Shown piece after piece: positions 44,690 to 53,672 of a stretch of 64,000 nucleotides of DNA (positions are counted from its first letter, which is position 1; every line of letters begins with the position of its first letter). The position numbers and the translations under genes were made by a program. The stretch is taken from NCBI RefSeq assembly GCF_900769625.1, contig NZ_CAAGHK010000022.1, positions 1-64,000 of the forward strand. Direction: 5' to 3'. Below the pieces are notes generated by a model that worked only from the letters and a program-made list of their open reading frames with translations, ran no database searches and was not told the origin of the DNA. The DNA comes from an uncultured Clostridium sp. (GTDB lineage: Bacteria; Bacillota; Clostridia; Clostridiales; Clostridiaceae).

Positions 44690-46021
44690 ATGAAGTCAAT
44701 AATAATAGGCTCTGATTTCAGCGGAGGAGGAAAGACCACATTTACTCTCGGGCTTATGAAAGCACTCAAAAATAGAAAATTGGATGTTCAGGGCTATAAA
44801 GTAGGGCCGGATTACATTGATCCGGCTTTTCATAAGGAAGTTACAGAAACAGTATCACAGAATCTTGATGTTCACCTTATGGGTGAAGATGGAGTGAAAT
44901 ATAGCTATAGCAGAGGAAAAGGTGAAGTAGGAGTTATTGAAGGCGTAATGGGACTTTATGATGGTATTGGGGCTGGTGAAGAAGCTTCAACTTATGAAGT
45001 ATCAAAAATCCTCGATAATATGCCGATTATTCTTGTGCTTTCTCCTAAGGGTCAGAGTTCAACGATATGTGCTGTCATAAAAGGGCTTAAGGAATATAGA
45101 AATGCTAATATTGCTGGTGTTGTTCTCAACTCAATAAGTGAAAAGTACTATAAGCTTTTGAAGTATTCCATTGAAAAGAATTGTGGTATAAAAGTATTTG
45201 GATATATGCCTAAGAATGAAGAAATATCTTTAAACAGCAGACATTTAGGACTTGTACAGAGTATGGAAGTCCTTAATCTTAAGGAAAAGTTAGAAATATG
45301 CGGTGCAATGGTTGAGGAATATGTAGATGTTGATGGAATAATAGATTCTATGAAAGAATTTCATTATGATAACAACAGGTATTCTAAATCAGGGGTAATG
45401 AACCTACAGAATAAGAATTTAAGAATTGGTGTTGCAAAAGATAAGGCATTTAGTTTTTATTACAAGGATAATATTGAACTTCTTGAAAATATAGGTCAGG
45501 TTATTTATTTCAGTCCTATAAATGATGAGATTCTTCCAGAAAATCTTGATTTCTTATATATAGGAGGAGGATATCCCGAAGTATTTAAAGAAGAACTTGC
45601 AAAAAATCAAACTATGAGAAGAAGTATTAAAAAAGCCTTGGATAAGGGTCTCAGATGTTATGCTGAATGCGGAGGACTGATGTATCTGACAGATGAAATT
45701 GAAGGCAGTGATATGGCAGGTTTCTTCAAAGGAAAAAGTTTTATGACAAAGAGACTACAGAATTTTGGATACTGCCAGCTTACTATCGACAAAAAACTAT
45801 ATGGAAGAGAATTATCTATAAATGCTCATGAGTTTCATAAATCGTATGTTGAACTTGATGAAGAGACAATTTACACTGTAGAAAAAAAGCAGTATGACGG
45901 TAAAATATTAAAATGGAACTGCGGATATGCTAAAAAGAATACTCTGGCAGGATATGCTCATATTAATTTCCTGGGAAATATTGATTTTTTCAAGTGCATA
46001 AGCGGTTATAATATGAGATAA
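44690..46021 (+). CDS. cbiA: Cobyrinic acid a,c-diamide synthase
   Basis: ATP- and glutamine-dependent amidation of the a and c side chains. The 443-residue protein has the P-loop-like GSDFSGGGKTTFTLGLMKAL, YKVGPDYIDPAFHKE, and VMGLYDGIGAGEEAST. The C-terminal glutaminase domain has YIGGGYPEVFKEELAKN, nucleophile AECGGLMYLTDE, and the His in NAHEFHKS. ATG 44690 is preceded by GAAAGTGGTG. A 178-bp gap before it contains short CAACT/TTAACT repeats. Confidence 0.95.
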   Translation: MKSIIIGSDFSGGGKTTFTLGLMKALKNRKLDVQGYKVGPDYIDPAFHKEVTETVSQNLDVHLMGEDGVKYSYSRGKGEVGVIEGVMGLYDGIGAGEEASTYEVSKILDNMPIILVLSPKGQSSTICAVIKGLKEYRNANIAGVVLNSISEKYYKLLKYSIEKNCGIKVFGYMPKNEEISLNSRHLGLVQSMEVLNLKEKLEICGAMVEEYVDVDGIIDSMKEFHYDNNRYSKSGVMNLQNKNLRIGVAKDKAFSFYYKDNIELLENIGQVIYFSPINDEILPENLDFLYIGGGYPEVFKEELAKNQTMRRSIKKALDKGLRCYAECGGLMYLTDEIEGSDMAGFFKGKSFMTKRLQNFGYCQLTIDKKLYGRELSINAHEFHKSYVELDEETIYTVEKKQYDGKILKWNCGYAKKNTLAGYAHINFLGNIDFFKCISGYNMR

Positions 46022-46051
46022 TAATTAATGAAATAAGAAAGATGTGAAAAG

Positions 46052-46675
46052 ATGAATTATTTAAAAAATCCGATGGGAATAGAAGAAAAAAGTTTTGAAA
46101 TTATCGGCGAAGAAATGGGTACACATTCTTTTACAGATGAAGAACTTCTTATTGTAAAGAGAACAATTCATACGACAGCTGATTTTGAATATAAGGATTT
46201 AGTTGAAATAAGCAGCACAGCAATAGAAACTGCTAAAAAGCTCTTTACAGAAGGAGCAACAATATATACAGACACTAACATGGCTCTTAATGGAATAAAT
46301 AAGATGGCTATTGCAAAAACAAACAGCAGAGTTATATGCTATGTTAATGAACCGGAAGTTCATGCAGAAGCAAAAGAGAAAAACATAACAAGAAGCATGG
46401 CGGCAGTTGAAAAAGCATGTGCTGATAGTGTTGATATTTTTGTTTTTGGAAATGCACCGACTGCCTTATTTAGATTAAAGGAATTAATCAAAGAAGGAAA
46501 AGCAGTACCAAAGCTTATTATAGCAGTACCTGTTGGATTTGTAGGAGCAGCTGAGAGCAAGGAGAATATGGATGAACTGAATATTCCTTATATAAGAGTT
46601 AAAGGCAGAAAAGGCGGTAGTACTGTTGCAGCTGCAATTATAAATGCATTAATGTACATGGTTGTAAAAAGATAA
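46052..46675 (+). CDS. cbiC: Cobalt-precorrin-8 methylmutase
   Basis: Moves a methyl group from C11 to C12, giving cobyrinic acid. The 207-residue protein has the catalytic His in RTIHTTADFEYKDLVEIS, then YTDTNMALNGINK, the substrate-binding NEPEVHAEAKEKNITRSMAA, and VPVGFVGAAESKE. The length is typical. It is 30 bp after cbiA. Confidence 0.95.
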   Translation: MNYLKNPMGIEEKSFEIIGEEMGTHSFTDEELLIVKRTIHTTADFEYKDLVEISSTAIETAKKLFTEGATIYTDTNMALNGINKMAIAKTNSRVICYVNEPEVHAEAKEKNITRSMAAVEKACADSVDIFVFGNAPTALFRLKELIKEGKAVPKLIIAVPVGFVGAAESKENMDELNIPYIRVKGRKGGSTVAAAIINALMYMVVKR

Positions 46676-46788
46676 ATATTAAAATGATATGGTTATATCT
46701 ATAAATTAACGTGAAAATAATACAGATTTAACATTTAATTATGAAAAATAAATCTGTTTATCAATAAGATTTTATATTGAATTTAAAT

Positions 46789-46826
46789 ATACCGTATTAT
46801 TCGTAAAAGAATCTGCGGTATTTTTT
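46789..46826 (+). terminator. Hairpin between cbiC and cbiD
   Basis: ATACCG (46789-46794) pairs with CGGTAT (46816-46821) and an inner ATTC pairs with GAAT, separated by internal loops; a run of Ts follows. It may attenuate transcription inside the operon. Confidence 0.5.
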
Positions 46827-46842
46827 GTGATTGGAGCAGACT

Positions 46843-47991
46843 ATGTTTGAAATGTATGTAGATAGTGATGGAAAAAAGCTGCGATGCGGCTACACAACTG
46901 GGTCATGCAGTGCCGGAGCAGCAAAAGCAGCATCAATGATTTTATTTGGAAAAGCAGATACGTTAAATGAGATTGAAATAACATCACCTAAGGGCATAAA
47001 AATCAATATGCCTATAAATTCAGTAATAAAAGCTGAAGATTATGTGGAATGCAGTATAATAAAATTTAGTGGTGATGATCCTGATATAACCAATGGAATA
47101 GAAATCAATGCTCGAGTGAGAAGGGTAGGAAAAAATGAAGATATAATTCACACTCTTGCTGATTATGATGATATTGAAAATGGTGAAATGATTTATTTAA
47201 AAGGTGGCAGAGGGATTGGTACGGTGACAAAGGATGGACTTTTTGTGCCAAAGGGTGAACCAGCAATAAATCCTGTGCCAAGAAAAATGATTAGAGAGGC
47301 TGTCTTGAGTGTACTTCCAGATGGTGAAAGAGTTGAAGTAGTAATTTCAATACCACAAGGTGAAGAAACAGCAAAAAAAACATTTAATCCGCGACTTGGA
47401 ATAGAAGGTGGTATTTCTGTACTGGGAACGACAGGAATAGTTTATCCAATGTCAGAAGATGCACTGAAAGCATCAATAAAGTTAGAGATAAACCAGAGGT
47501 CATTAAACAGGGATAAGCTTGTATTAACTTTTGGAAATCTTGGTGAAAAATACTGCAAAAGGCTTGGATACAGTGATGATGAAATAGTTATCTGCTCAAA
47601 CTATGTGGGTTTTGCTCTTGAATGCTGCTCATCATGTGGAATAAAATCAATTGTACTTGTAGGTCATATAGGCAAGATGAGTAAGATTGCTTATGGATGC
47701 TTCAATACACACAGCAGGGTAAACGGGGTAAGACTTGAGGTATTTGCACTGGAACTTGCACTTTTAGGATATGACCTTTCACTTGTAAATGAAATTCTTG
47801 AACAGAAGACATGTGAAGGGGCGGTAAGATTTCTTGGAGAAGGATATGAAAAGCTTTATGAAAATATTGGCCACAAAATAATTGATAAAATGAAGCAGTA
47901 TGTTTATGGAGAAATGGATATTGAGGCAGTAATGTATTATGGAGCAAGTGAGCCAGTACTTTTATGGGATTCCAGGGAGGGTAAGCAATGA
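46843..47991 (+). CDS. cbiD: Cobalt-precorrin-5B C1-methyltransferase
   Basis: Methylates C1 after ring contraction. 382 residues from ATG 46843, which has TTGGAG 7 bases before it; the upstream TTG 46831 overlaps that site. Seen are the hallmark LRCGYTTGSCSAGAAKAAS, IYLKGGRGIGTVTKDGL, NPVPRKMIREAV, VLGTTGIVYPMSEDALK and GHIGKMSKIAYGCFNTHSR. Its stop overlaps the start of cbiE (ATGA). Confidence 0.95.
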   Translation: MFEMYVDSDGKKLRCGYTTGSCSAGAAKAASMILFGKADTLNEIEITSPKGIKINMPINSVIKAEDYVECSIIKFSGDDPDITNGIEINARVRRVGKNEDIIHTLADYDDIENGEMIYLKGGRGIGTVTKDGLFVPKGEPAINPVPRKMIREAVLSVLPDGERVEVVISIPQGEETAKKTFNPRLGIEGGISVLGTTGIVYPMSEDALKASIKLEINQRSLNRDKLVLTFGNLGEKYCKRLGYSDDEIVICSNYVGFALECCSSCGIKSIVLVGHIGKMSKIAYGCFNTHSRVNGVRLEVFALELALLGYDLSLVNEILEQKTCEGAVRFLGEGYEKLYENIGHKIIDKMKQYVYGEMDIEAVMYYGASEPVLLWDSREGKQ

Positions 47992-48656
47992 TATACATAG
48001 TAGGAATTGGACCAGGACATAGGGATTATATACTTCCAAAGGCACTTAAGATAATGGAACAGTGTGATATAATAATAGGTTTTAAAAGAGCAGTAGATTC
48101 ATTGGAATTTATAAATGTTCAGAAAGAATACATGAGCAGATTATCAGATTTAGATAAATATTTAAAAGAGCATAAAGTTGAAGATACAGATGTATCTAGT
48201 GATGTTCAGCGTAGTCAAGTAAATAGAGGAAGAATAAAGAATGTAGCGATAATAGCATCGGGCGATCCTACTTTTTATGGAATAACCAATTATATAAAGA
48301 GCAGGGTAGAGAGAAAATTTGAAGTTATACCTGGAATCAGTTCATTTCAATATCTGACATCAAAAGTAAGGCTGCCATGGAATAATGCATATACAGGAAG
48401 CCTTCATGGAAGGAAGGATGAGTTCATAAAAAAGGTTCGGGAACATGAAATAAGTATATGGCTTACTGATAAAGAAAATAATCCAGGGGTATTATGCAGA
48501 ATGTTGCAGGAAGAAAAAATTGAATGCATGGTAATAATTGGTGAAAATCTCTCCTATGATGATGAAGTTATAAGTGAAGGAAGTCCTCATGAATTTATAG
48601 AAAGTACTTTTAGTGATTTAAATATTTTTATTGTGCACAAAAGTGAAAAAAATTAA
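47988..48656 (+). CDS. cbiE: Cobalt-precorrin-7 C5-methyltransferase
   Basis: 222-residue SAM-dependent tetrapyrrole methylase: MIYIVGIGPGHRDYILPKAL, then IIASGDPTFYGITNY and VIPGISSFQYLTSKVRLPWN. It overlaps cbiD by 4 bp and is followed after 23 bp by cbiT, the partner that in other organisms is fused to it as CobL. A 20-residue insert with DVSSDVQRSQ near position 70 is unusual. Confidence 0.92.
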   Translation: MIYIVGIGPGHRDYILPKALKIMEQCDIIIGFKRAVDSLEFINVQKEYMSRLSDLDKYLKEHKVEDTDVSSDVQRSQVNRGRIKNVAIIASGDPTFYGITNYIKSRVERKFEVIPGISSFQYLTSKVRLPWNNAYTGSLHGRKDEFIKKVREHEISIWLTDKENNPGVLCRMLQEEKIECMVIIGENLSYDDEVISEGSPHEFIESTFSDLNIFIVHKSEKN

Positions 48657-48679
48657 TTATTTTAGATGGGAGCAAAAAA

Positions 48680-49255
48680 TTGATATTTATAAAAGATGAA
48701 GAATTCATACGTGGAAAATGTCCGATGACTAAGGAAGAAATACGTATGCTTTCAATAAGCAAAATGAAATTAGAAACTGACTCGACAGTTCTTGATGTTG
48801 GCAGCGGTACTGGGAGCATTACTGTTCAGAGTGCAGTAATATGCAGAGAAGGCAAAGTATATTCAATAGAAAAAGAAGAAGAAGCATATAATGTTACTCA
48901 GAGCAATATTGAAAAATTCCAGTGCAGCAATATTGAACTTTTAAAAAATGATGCAGATTCGGCTTTAACTGAGCTGGAAAATAAAAATATAAAGTTTGAC
49001 TCAGTATTTATAGGCGGAAGCTCAGGGCAGCTTAAGGAAATTATTAATAAATGTGACAGAATGCTGAAAAGTAATGGTACAATTGTAATGAACTTTATAA
49101 CACTTGATAATGCCTATAAGGCTATTGAAATTCTTAAGAAATTACAGTACAAAGTTGATATATCGCTTATAAATGTGAGTAAAAATAGAGGAAATACATT
49201 AATGATGATAGCATTGAATCCTATATATATAATTCAATGTTCAAAAGCTAATTAA
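48680..49255 (+). CDS. cbiT: Cobalt-precorrin-6B C15-methyltransferase (decarboxylating)
   Basis: 191-residue Rossmann methyltransferase that methylates C15 and decarboxylates the acetate on C12. EFIRGKCPMTKEEIRML is the conserved N-terminal motif, and LDVGSGTGSITVQSAVI the SAM site, with FIGGSSGQLKEII further on. The start is TTG 48680 behind TGGGAG at 7 bases, the only suitable start. Confidence 0.92.
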   Translation: MIFIKDEEFIRGKCPMTKEEIRMLSISKMKLETDSTVLDVGSGTGSITVQSAVICREGKVYSIEKEEEAYNVTQSNIEKFQCSNIELLKNDADSALTELENKNIKFDSVFIGGSSGQLKEIINKCDRMLKSNGTIVMNFITLDNAYKAIEILKKLQYKVDISLINVSKNRGNTLMMIALNPIYIIQCSKAN

Positions 49256-49292
49256 TTTGTATAATTTGGAAATAGAGGAGAGAAAATAGATT

Positions 49293-49958
49293 ATGGCAAC
49301 ATTATATGGGATAGGTGTAGGACCAGGAGATAAAGAACTGCTTACTGTAAAGGCAGTAAGAACAATAGAAAAATGTGATGTAATTGTAGCACCTAGTGCA
49401 GAAGAAGGCGGAGAAAGTATTGCACTTGAAACAGCAAAAGAATATATAAAACCTGGTACTGAAATTGTAATAAAGCATTTTCCAATGGGTAAGAAAGATA
49501 GAGTGATAAAAGCTCTTGAAGCATATGAATTTATTGAATCAAAATTGAAGGAAGGTAAGAATGTTGCATTCCTTACTATTGGAGATCCATATGTATACAG
49601 CACATACAGCCATATGCTTAAGCATTTAAGAGATGATGGCTTTGAAGTAGAGACAATTCCAGGGATAACATCATTCTGTGCAGCAGCAAGTCTTGTTGAC
49701 AGAACGCTTGTTGTTGGTAATGAAAATCTTGTGGTTATGCCTGCCAGCAAGGTAAATGAAATAACAGATGAAAAATTCATTGTTGTTATGAAGGTATATA
49801 AAAGGGAAGAAGAAGTTTTAGATGTACTTGAAGAAAAAGGCTTTGATTATGTTTATGCAAGCAGAGTAGGAAGAGAAGGACAACTTGTACTTAAAGATAG
49901 AGAAGAAATACTTAAAGTAAGAGATTATATGTCATTAATAATAGGAAGCAGAAATTAA
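49293..49958 (+). CDS. cbiL: Cobalt-precorrin-2 C20-methyltransferase
   Basis: 221 residues, tetrapyrrole methylase fold: TLYGIGVGPGDKELLTVKAV, then APSAEEGGESIALETAKEY, FLTIGDPYVYSTYSHML and TIPGITSFCAAASLVDRTL. It is the second methylation of the anaerobic pathway after cobalt insertion. Start ATG 49293 with GGAGAG upstream. Slightly shorter than the E. coli/Salmonella-type enzyme (about 235) but complete. Confidence 0.93.
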   Translation: MATLYGIGVGPGDKELLTVKAVRTIEKCDVIVAPSAEEGGESIALETAKEYIKPGTEIVIKHFPMGKKDRVIKALEAYEFIESKLKEGKNVAFLTIGDPYVYSTYSHMLKHLRDDGFEVETIPGITSFCAAASLVDRTLVVGNENLVVMPASKVNEITDEKFIVVMKVYKREEEVLDVLEEKGFDYVYASRVGREGQLVLKDREEILKVRDYMSLIIGSRN

Positions 49959-49996
49959 AATTTCAGCTCTTAACTGAACAGAAAGGGTGTTTTAAA

Positions 49997-50755
49997 ATGA
50001 TTTACTTTATAGGAGCAGGTCCAGGAGCAGTAGATTTAATTACTGTCAGAGGAAGAGATATATTAGAAAGAGCAGAAGTGGTAATATATGCGGGTTCATT
50101 AGTTTCTAAAGAACATTTAGAATACTGCAGGGCAGATGCAAAAATATATAATTCAGCAGGAATGACACTTGAAGATGTTATGGAAGTCATGACCATGGAA
50201 GAACAGATGGGCAAGACTGTCGTAAGATTACATACTGGTGATCCAAGTATTTATGGAGCAATAAGAGAACAGATGGTTGAACTTGACAGGGTAGGAATAC
50301 AATATGAAGTAATTCCAGGGGTAAGCTCGTTTACAGGTGCAGCAGCAGCTATAAACAGAGAATTTACACTGCCAGGTGTAACTCAGACGGTAATACTTAC
50401 AAGAGTTGAAGGAAGAACTCCGGTTCCGGCAACTGAGGATTTAGAAAAATTAGCATCTATTGGAGCATCAATGGCCATATTCCTGTCAGTTTCGATGATT
50501 GATAAAGTTGTAGAAAAACTTAAAAAGGGATATAAGAAAAATGTTGCAATTGCTGTAGTTGAAAGAGCAACATGGGATGATCAAAGAATCATCATGGGTC
50601 ATTTAGATGATATTGCACAAAAGGTTAAGGATAATAATATAACAAAATGTGCGCAGATACTTGTTGGAGATTTCATTGACAGTGATTTTGAAAAAAGCTT
50701 GTTATACGATAAGAGCTTTTCACACATGTTTAGAGATGCAGAGGATAAAAAGTAA
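49997..50755 (+). CDS. cbiF: Cobalt-precorrin-4 C11-methyltransferase
   Basis: 252 residues. MIYFIGAGPGAVDLITVRGR, YAGSLVSKEHLEYCR, RLHTGDPSIYGAIREQM and VIPGVSSFTGAAAAINREFT identify CbiF/CobM. The C-terminal AVVERATWDDQRIIMGHLDD is also typical. It overlaps cbiG by one base (TAATG), so the two are translationally coupled, as CbiG acts on the CbiF product. Confidence 0.95.
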   Translation: MIYFIGAGPGAVDLITVRGRDILERAEVVIYAGSLVSKEHLEYCRADAKIYNSAGMTLEDVMEVMTMEEQMGKTVVRLHTGDPSIYGAIREQMVELDRVGIQYEVIPGVSSFTGAAAAINREFTLPGVTQTVILTRVEGRTPVPATEDLEKLASIGASMAIFLSVSMIDKVVEKLKKGYKKNVAIAVVERATWDDQRIIMGHLDDIAQKVKDNNITKCAQILVGDFIDSDFEKSLLYDKSFSHMFRDAEDKK

Positions 50756-51816
50756 TGATCAGTATAATCTGTCCATCTCCAAAAGGAAAGGATATTGCAT
50801 TTAAGCTTCAAGAGAGTTTAAATGCAACTCTTTATATTAAAGAAAAAAAAGAAGATATAAATGATGATAGGCATTACAAGAGTAAATATAGTTCAGATAT
50901 GGCAGGAGAAACATATAGATATTCAGATGATTTTAAGCTGAAGGATGTGACAGAAAAAGCATTTCAAAATTCAGATAAAATAATATTCATATCATCAACA
51001 GGAATTGCAGTGAGAGCAGTATCTTCTTTTATCATGTCAAAAGATAAAGACCCCGGAGTGGTGGTTGTTGATCTTTCGTCAAAGTATGCAGTAAGTCTTT
51101 TAAGCGGACATCTAGGAGGCGGCAATGAACTTACTAATGAAGTGAGCAGAATACTAGGATGTCAGTCTATAATAACTACAGCAACAGATACCATGAATAT
51201 CACAGCACCAGATATAATTGCCAAGAAATATGGTCTTATAATTGATGATTTAAAGAAAGCAAAACATATTGCAGCACTTCTTGTAGATGGTAGAGAAGTT
51301 GGAATCAAGGATGAATACGGTATTGTTGAAATAGGTAAAGGTTATAGAAGAATTGATGTATTAGAAGAAAATTCATTATGGATAACGCATGATAAAGATT
51401 GTGATAATAATGAATTAGATTTTTCTAAAGTATTAAAGCTTATAAAAAAGGATATTGTATTAGGTTTTGGATGCAGAAGAAATACGTCTTATGAAAAAAT
51501 AAGGGATTTTGTTTGTGAAACACTAAAAAAATATAATTATGATTCAAGGGCAGTAAATAAAATTGTATCTGTTGATGTAAAGAAAGATGAAGATGGAATA
51601 ATAAAACTTGCTGAAAGCCTTGAATGTTCTTTTGAAACATTCACAAGAGAAGAAATAAGGCAGGTTGAAGATAAATATGATAAAAGTGAATTTGTTTTCA
51701 AGACCTTAGGAATTTATTGTGTATGTGAACCCTGTGTTGATTTAAGTGGAGCAGAAGTTGTAATAAGTAAAATCAAACATGAAGGAATGACACTTGCAAT
51801 AGGAATATTAAAGTAG
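50755..51816 (+). CDS. cbiG: Cobalt-precorrin-5A hydrolase
   Basis: Opens the delta-lactone and releases the two-carbon fragment as acetaldehyde. 353 residues: N-terminal domain with DKIIFISSTGIAVRAVSSFI, then DPGVVVVDLSSKYAVSLLSG and HLGGGNELTNEVSRILG, a middle linker, and the C-terminal domain VLGFGCRRNTSYEKIRDFV to CEPCVDLSGAEVVISKIK. This is the standard three-part CbiG. ATG 50755 overlaps the cbiF stop. Confidence 0.93.
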   Translation: MISIICPSPKGKDIAFKLQESLNATLYIKEKKEDINDDRHYKSKYSSDMAGETYRYSDDFKLKDVTEKAFQNSDKIIFISSTGIAVRAVSSFIMSKDKDPGVVVVDLSSKYAVSLLSGHLGGGNELTNEVSRILGCQSIITTATDTMNITAPDIIAKKYGLIIDDLKKAKHIAALLVDGREVGIKDEYGIVEIGKGYRRIDVLEENSLWITHDKDCDNNELDFSKVLKLIKKDIVLGFGCRRNTSYEKIRDFVCETLKKYNYDSRAVNKIVSVDVKKDEDGIIKLAESLECSFETFTREEIRQVEDKYDKSEFVFKTLGIYCVCEPCVDLSGAEVVISKIKHEGMTLAIGILK

Positions 51817-51964
51817 TTTAGTCAATAGACATTTGACAGTTAAGTATGAAATTTTTACAGATTTCTTTTGTTTAAAGAGGTTAATTATACTGAATATATT
51901 AATTTTTTTAGAAGAGATTATTTTGATCAGATGATGAAGAATTAGAATGAAAGGTGGATTATCA

Positions 51965-52702
51965 GTGGGAAAACTTAGAGTAATAGGAATAGGTCCAGGA
52001 AGTATCGAAAATATGACGTTAAGAGCGTATCGAGCAATAGAGGATAGCGATATTATTGTTGGATACAATAAATATATCGATATGATAAAGGAATTAGTAG
52101 GTGGAAAAGAATTATATTCAACAGGAATGATGGGTGAAGAAGCCAGATGTAGACAGGCGCTTGATTTAAGTAAAGATAAAAATGTTGCTTTGATAAGTAC
52201 TGGTGATTCAGGGATATATGGAATGGCAGGTCTGATTCTTGAAATGAAAGAAGAAGAAGATGTTGAAATAATTCCTGGAATAACTGCATCAAGTTCAGCA
52301 GGTTCGGTTGTTGGAGCGCCGCTTATGCATGATAACTGCAATATAAGCTTAAGTGATTTAATGACTCCTTATGAAGAAATCAAAAAGAGAGTAAAGGCGG
52401 CAGCAGAAAGTGATTTTATTATTTCATTATACAATCCTAAGAGTAAGGGTAGACCTCATTATTTAAGAGAATGTATTGATATGATAAGAGAATTCAGAGA
52501 AGATACTACACCTGTTGCTGTAATAAAGCATGCACTTAGAGATGGCCAGGAAGTTACGATGACGACAATTGGTGAGTTTAATGATGAAATTGTTGATATG
52601 ATGTCTATTGTAATTGTAGGAAACAGAAAAAGCTTTTATAAAAATGGAAGCTTTATTACACCAAGAGGATATAATAATAAAAAGAGAGACAAATTAAAAT
52701 AG
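51965..52702 (+). CDS. cbiH: Cobalt-precorrin-3 C17-methyltransferase
   Basis: Ring-contracting methylase, 245 residues from GTG 51965, chosen because AAAGGTGG ends 7 bases before it; ATG 51947 would place the start upstream of that site. Shows GKLRVIGIGPGSIENMTLRA, YSTGMMGEEARCRQAL, ISTGDSGIYGMAGLIL, IIPGITASSSAGSVVGAPLM and the CbiH-specific LSDLMTPYEEIKKRVKAAA with SLYNPKSKGR. A 148-bp gap separates it from cbiG. Confidence 0.93.
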   Translation: MGKLRVIGIGPGSIENMTLRAYRAIEDSDIIVGYNKYIDMIKELVGGKELYSTGMMGEEARCRQALDLSKDKNVALISTGDSGIYGMAGLILEMKEEEDVEIIPGITASSSAGSVVGAPLMHDNCNISLSDLMTPYEEIKKRVKAAAESDFIISLYNPKSKGRPHYLRECIDMIREFREDTTPVAVIKHALRDGQEVTMTTIGEFNDEIVDMMSIVIVGNRKSFYKNGSFITPRGYNNKKRDKLK

Positions 52703-52735
52703 TTAACTTTTAAATGAATAAGTTGGAGATGTAAA

Positions 52736-53509
52736 ATGATAGGATTTATACTAGGAACATCTGAGGGTAAAAAGATATTATCATTGGTAAACAAATATAC
52801 TGATAATATTGCAGTAAGCACAGCAACAAGTTATGGAGGGCAGCTTCTGCAGGATTATAAGATAAAAGATCTTAATACAAGACCTTTAGACAAATATGAA
52901 CTTTTAATGTGGCTGAAGAAGAATGAGATAAAAGTATTAGTTGATGGTTCACATCCATATGCCCAGGAAGTTACAAAGAATGCAGCTGAATGTGCAGAAA
53001 AACTTAATATTGCATACATAAGATATGAAAGACCAGGAGTATTGGAAAGTATAGATTCTGATAATATAATAAGAGTTCGGGATTATGACGAAGCAATAGA
53101 ATGCTTTAAAGAACTAGATGGAAATATACTAAATACTACTGGTGGAAATAATGCAGCAAGATTTGCAGCTATTGATTTTAACCATAGAATAATTCATAGG
53201 GTACTACCTTCAGTAGCAGTACTTTCAAAGCTGATTGACAGCGGTATAAAGATTAAGGACATTGTTGCAATGCAGGGACCTATATCATGTGAATTGGAAA
53301 TGGGTTTTATCAAACAGTTTTGTATAAAAGGTATATTAACTAAAGATAGCGGAGTAGAAGGTGGATGTGTAGAAAAATTTAAAGCTGCTGATACTTTAGG
53401 AATAAAGCTTATTGTCATTGAAAAGCCGAAGTCTGATTATGAAACGCAGTTTAATGACCCGGAAAGTCTGATTAAATATATAGCTGAGGAATATAGTGAT
53501 TTATTTTAA
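52736..53509 (+). CDS. cbiJ: Cobalt-precorrin-6A reductase
   Basis: 257 residues. MIGFILGTSEGKKILSLVNK starts the NAD(P)H-binding fold, with VDGSHPYAQEVTKNAAECAE, RYERPG, NTTGGNNAARF, HRVLPSVAVLSKL and LTKDSGVEGGCVEKFKAADT all matching CbiJ/CobK. It reduces the macrocycle before CbiE/CbiT act. ATG 52736 follows TTGGAGATG. Confidence 0.93.
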   Translation: MIGFILGTSEGKKILSLVNKYTDNIAVSTATSYGGQLLQDYKIKDLNTRPLDKYELLMWLKKNEIKVLVDGSHPYAQEVTKNAAECAEKLNIAYIRYERPGVLESIDSDNIIRVRDYDEAIECFKELDGNILNTTGGNNAARFAAIDFNHRIIHRVLPSVAVLSKLIDSGIKIKDIVAMQGPISCELEMGFIKQFCIKGILTKDSGVEGGCVEKFKAADTLGIKLIVIEKPKSDYETQFNDPESLIKYIAEEYSDLF

Positions 53510-53629
53510 TCTGTAAATAAGTTATTAATGCCAAAATAAATATTAGAATGTATTATAATTAAAGAAATAATATCACTTTTTTATGATATTTTGTTTATAT
53601 AAAAAGTATAAAATTGATGAAAGGAAAAT

Positions 53630-53669
53630 AGTATATGAATTTTTGTTAATAATAGGAAATTCATATACT
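53630..53669 (+). promoter_or_regulatory. Perfect hairpin with 4-codon uORF before cbiB
   Basis: AGTATATGAATTT (53630-53642) pairs perfectly with 53657-53669 around a 14-nt loop. AAAGGA (53620-53625) is ideally spaced for ATG 53635, which encodes only M-N-F-C before TAA 53647-53649. The cbiB start codons (53673, 53682) follow the stem and lack a ribosome site of their own. Translational control or reinitiation is suggested. Confidence 0.5.
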
Positions 53670-53672
53670 TTT

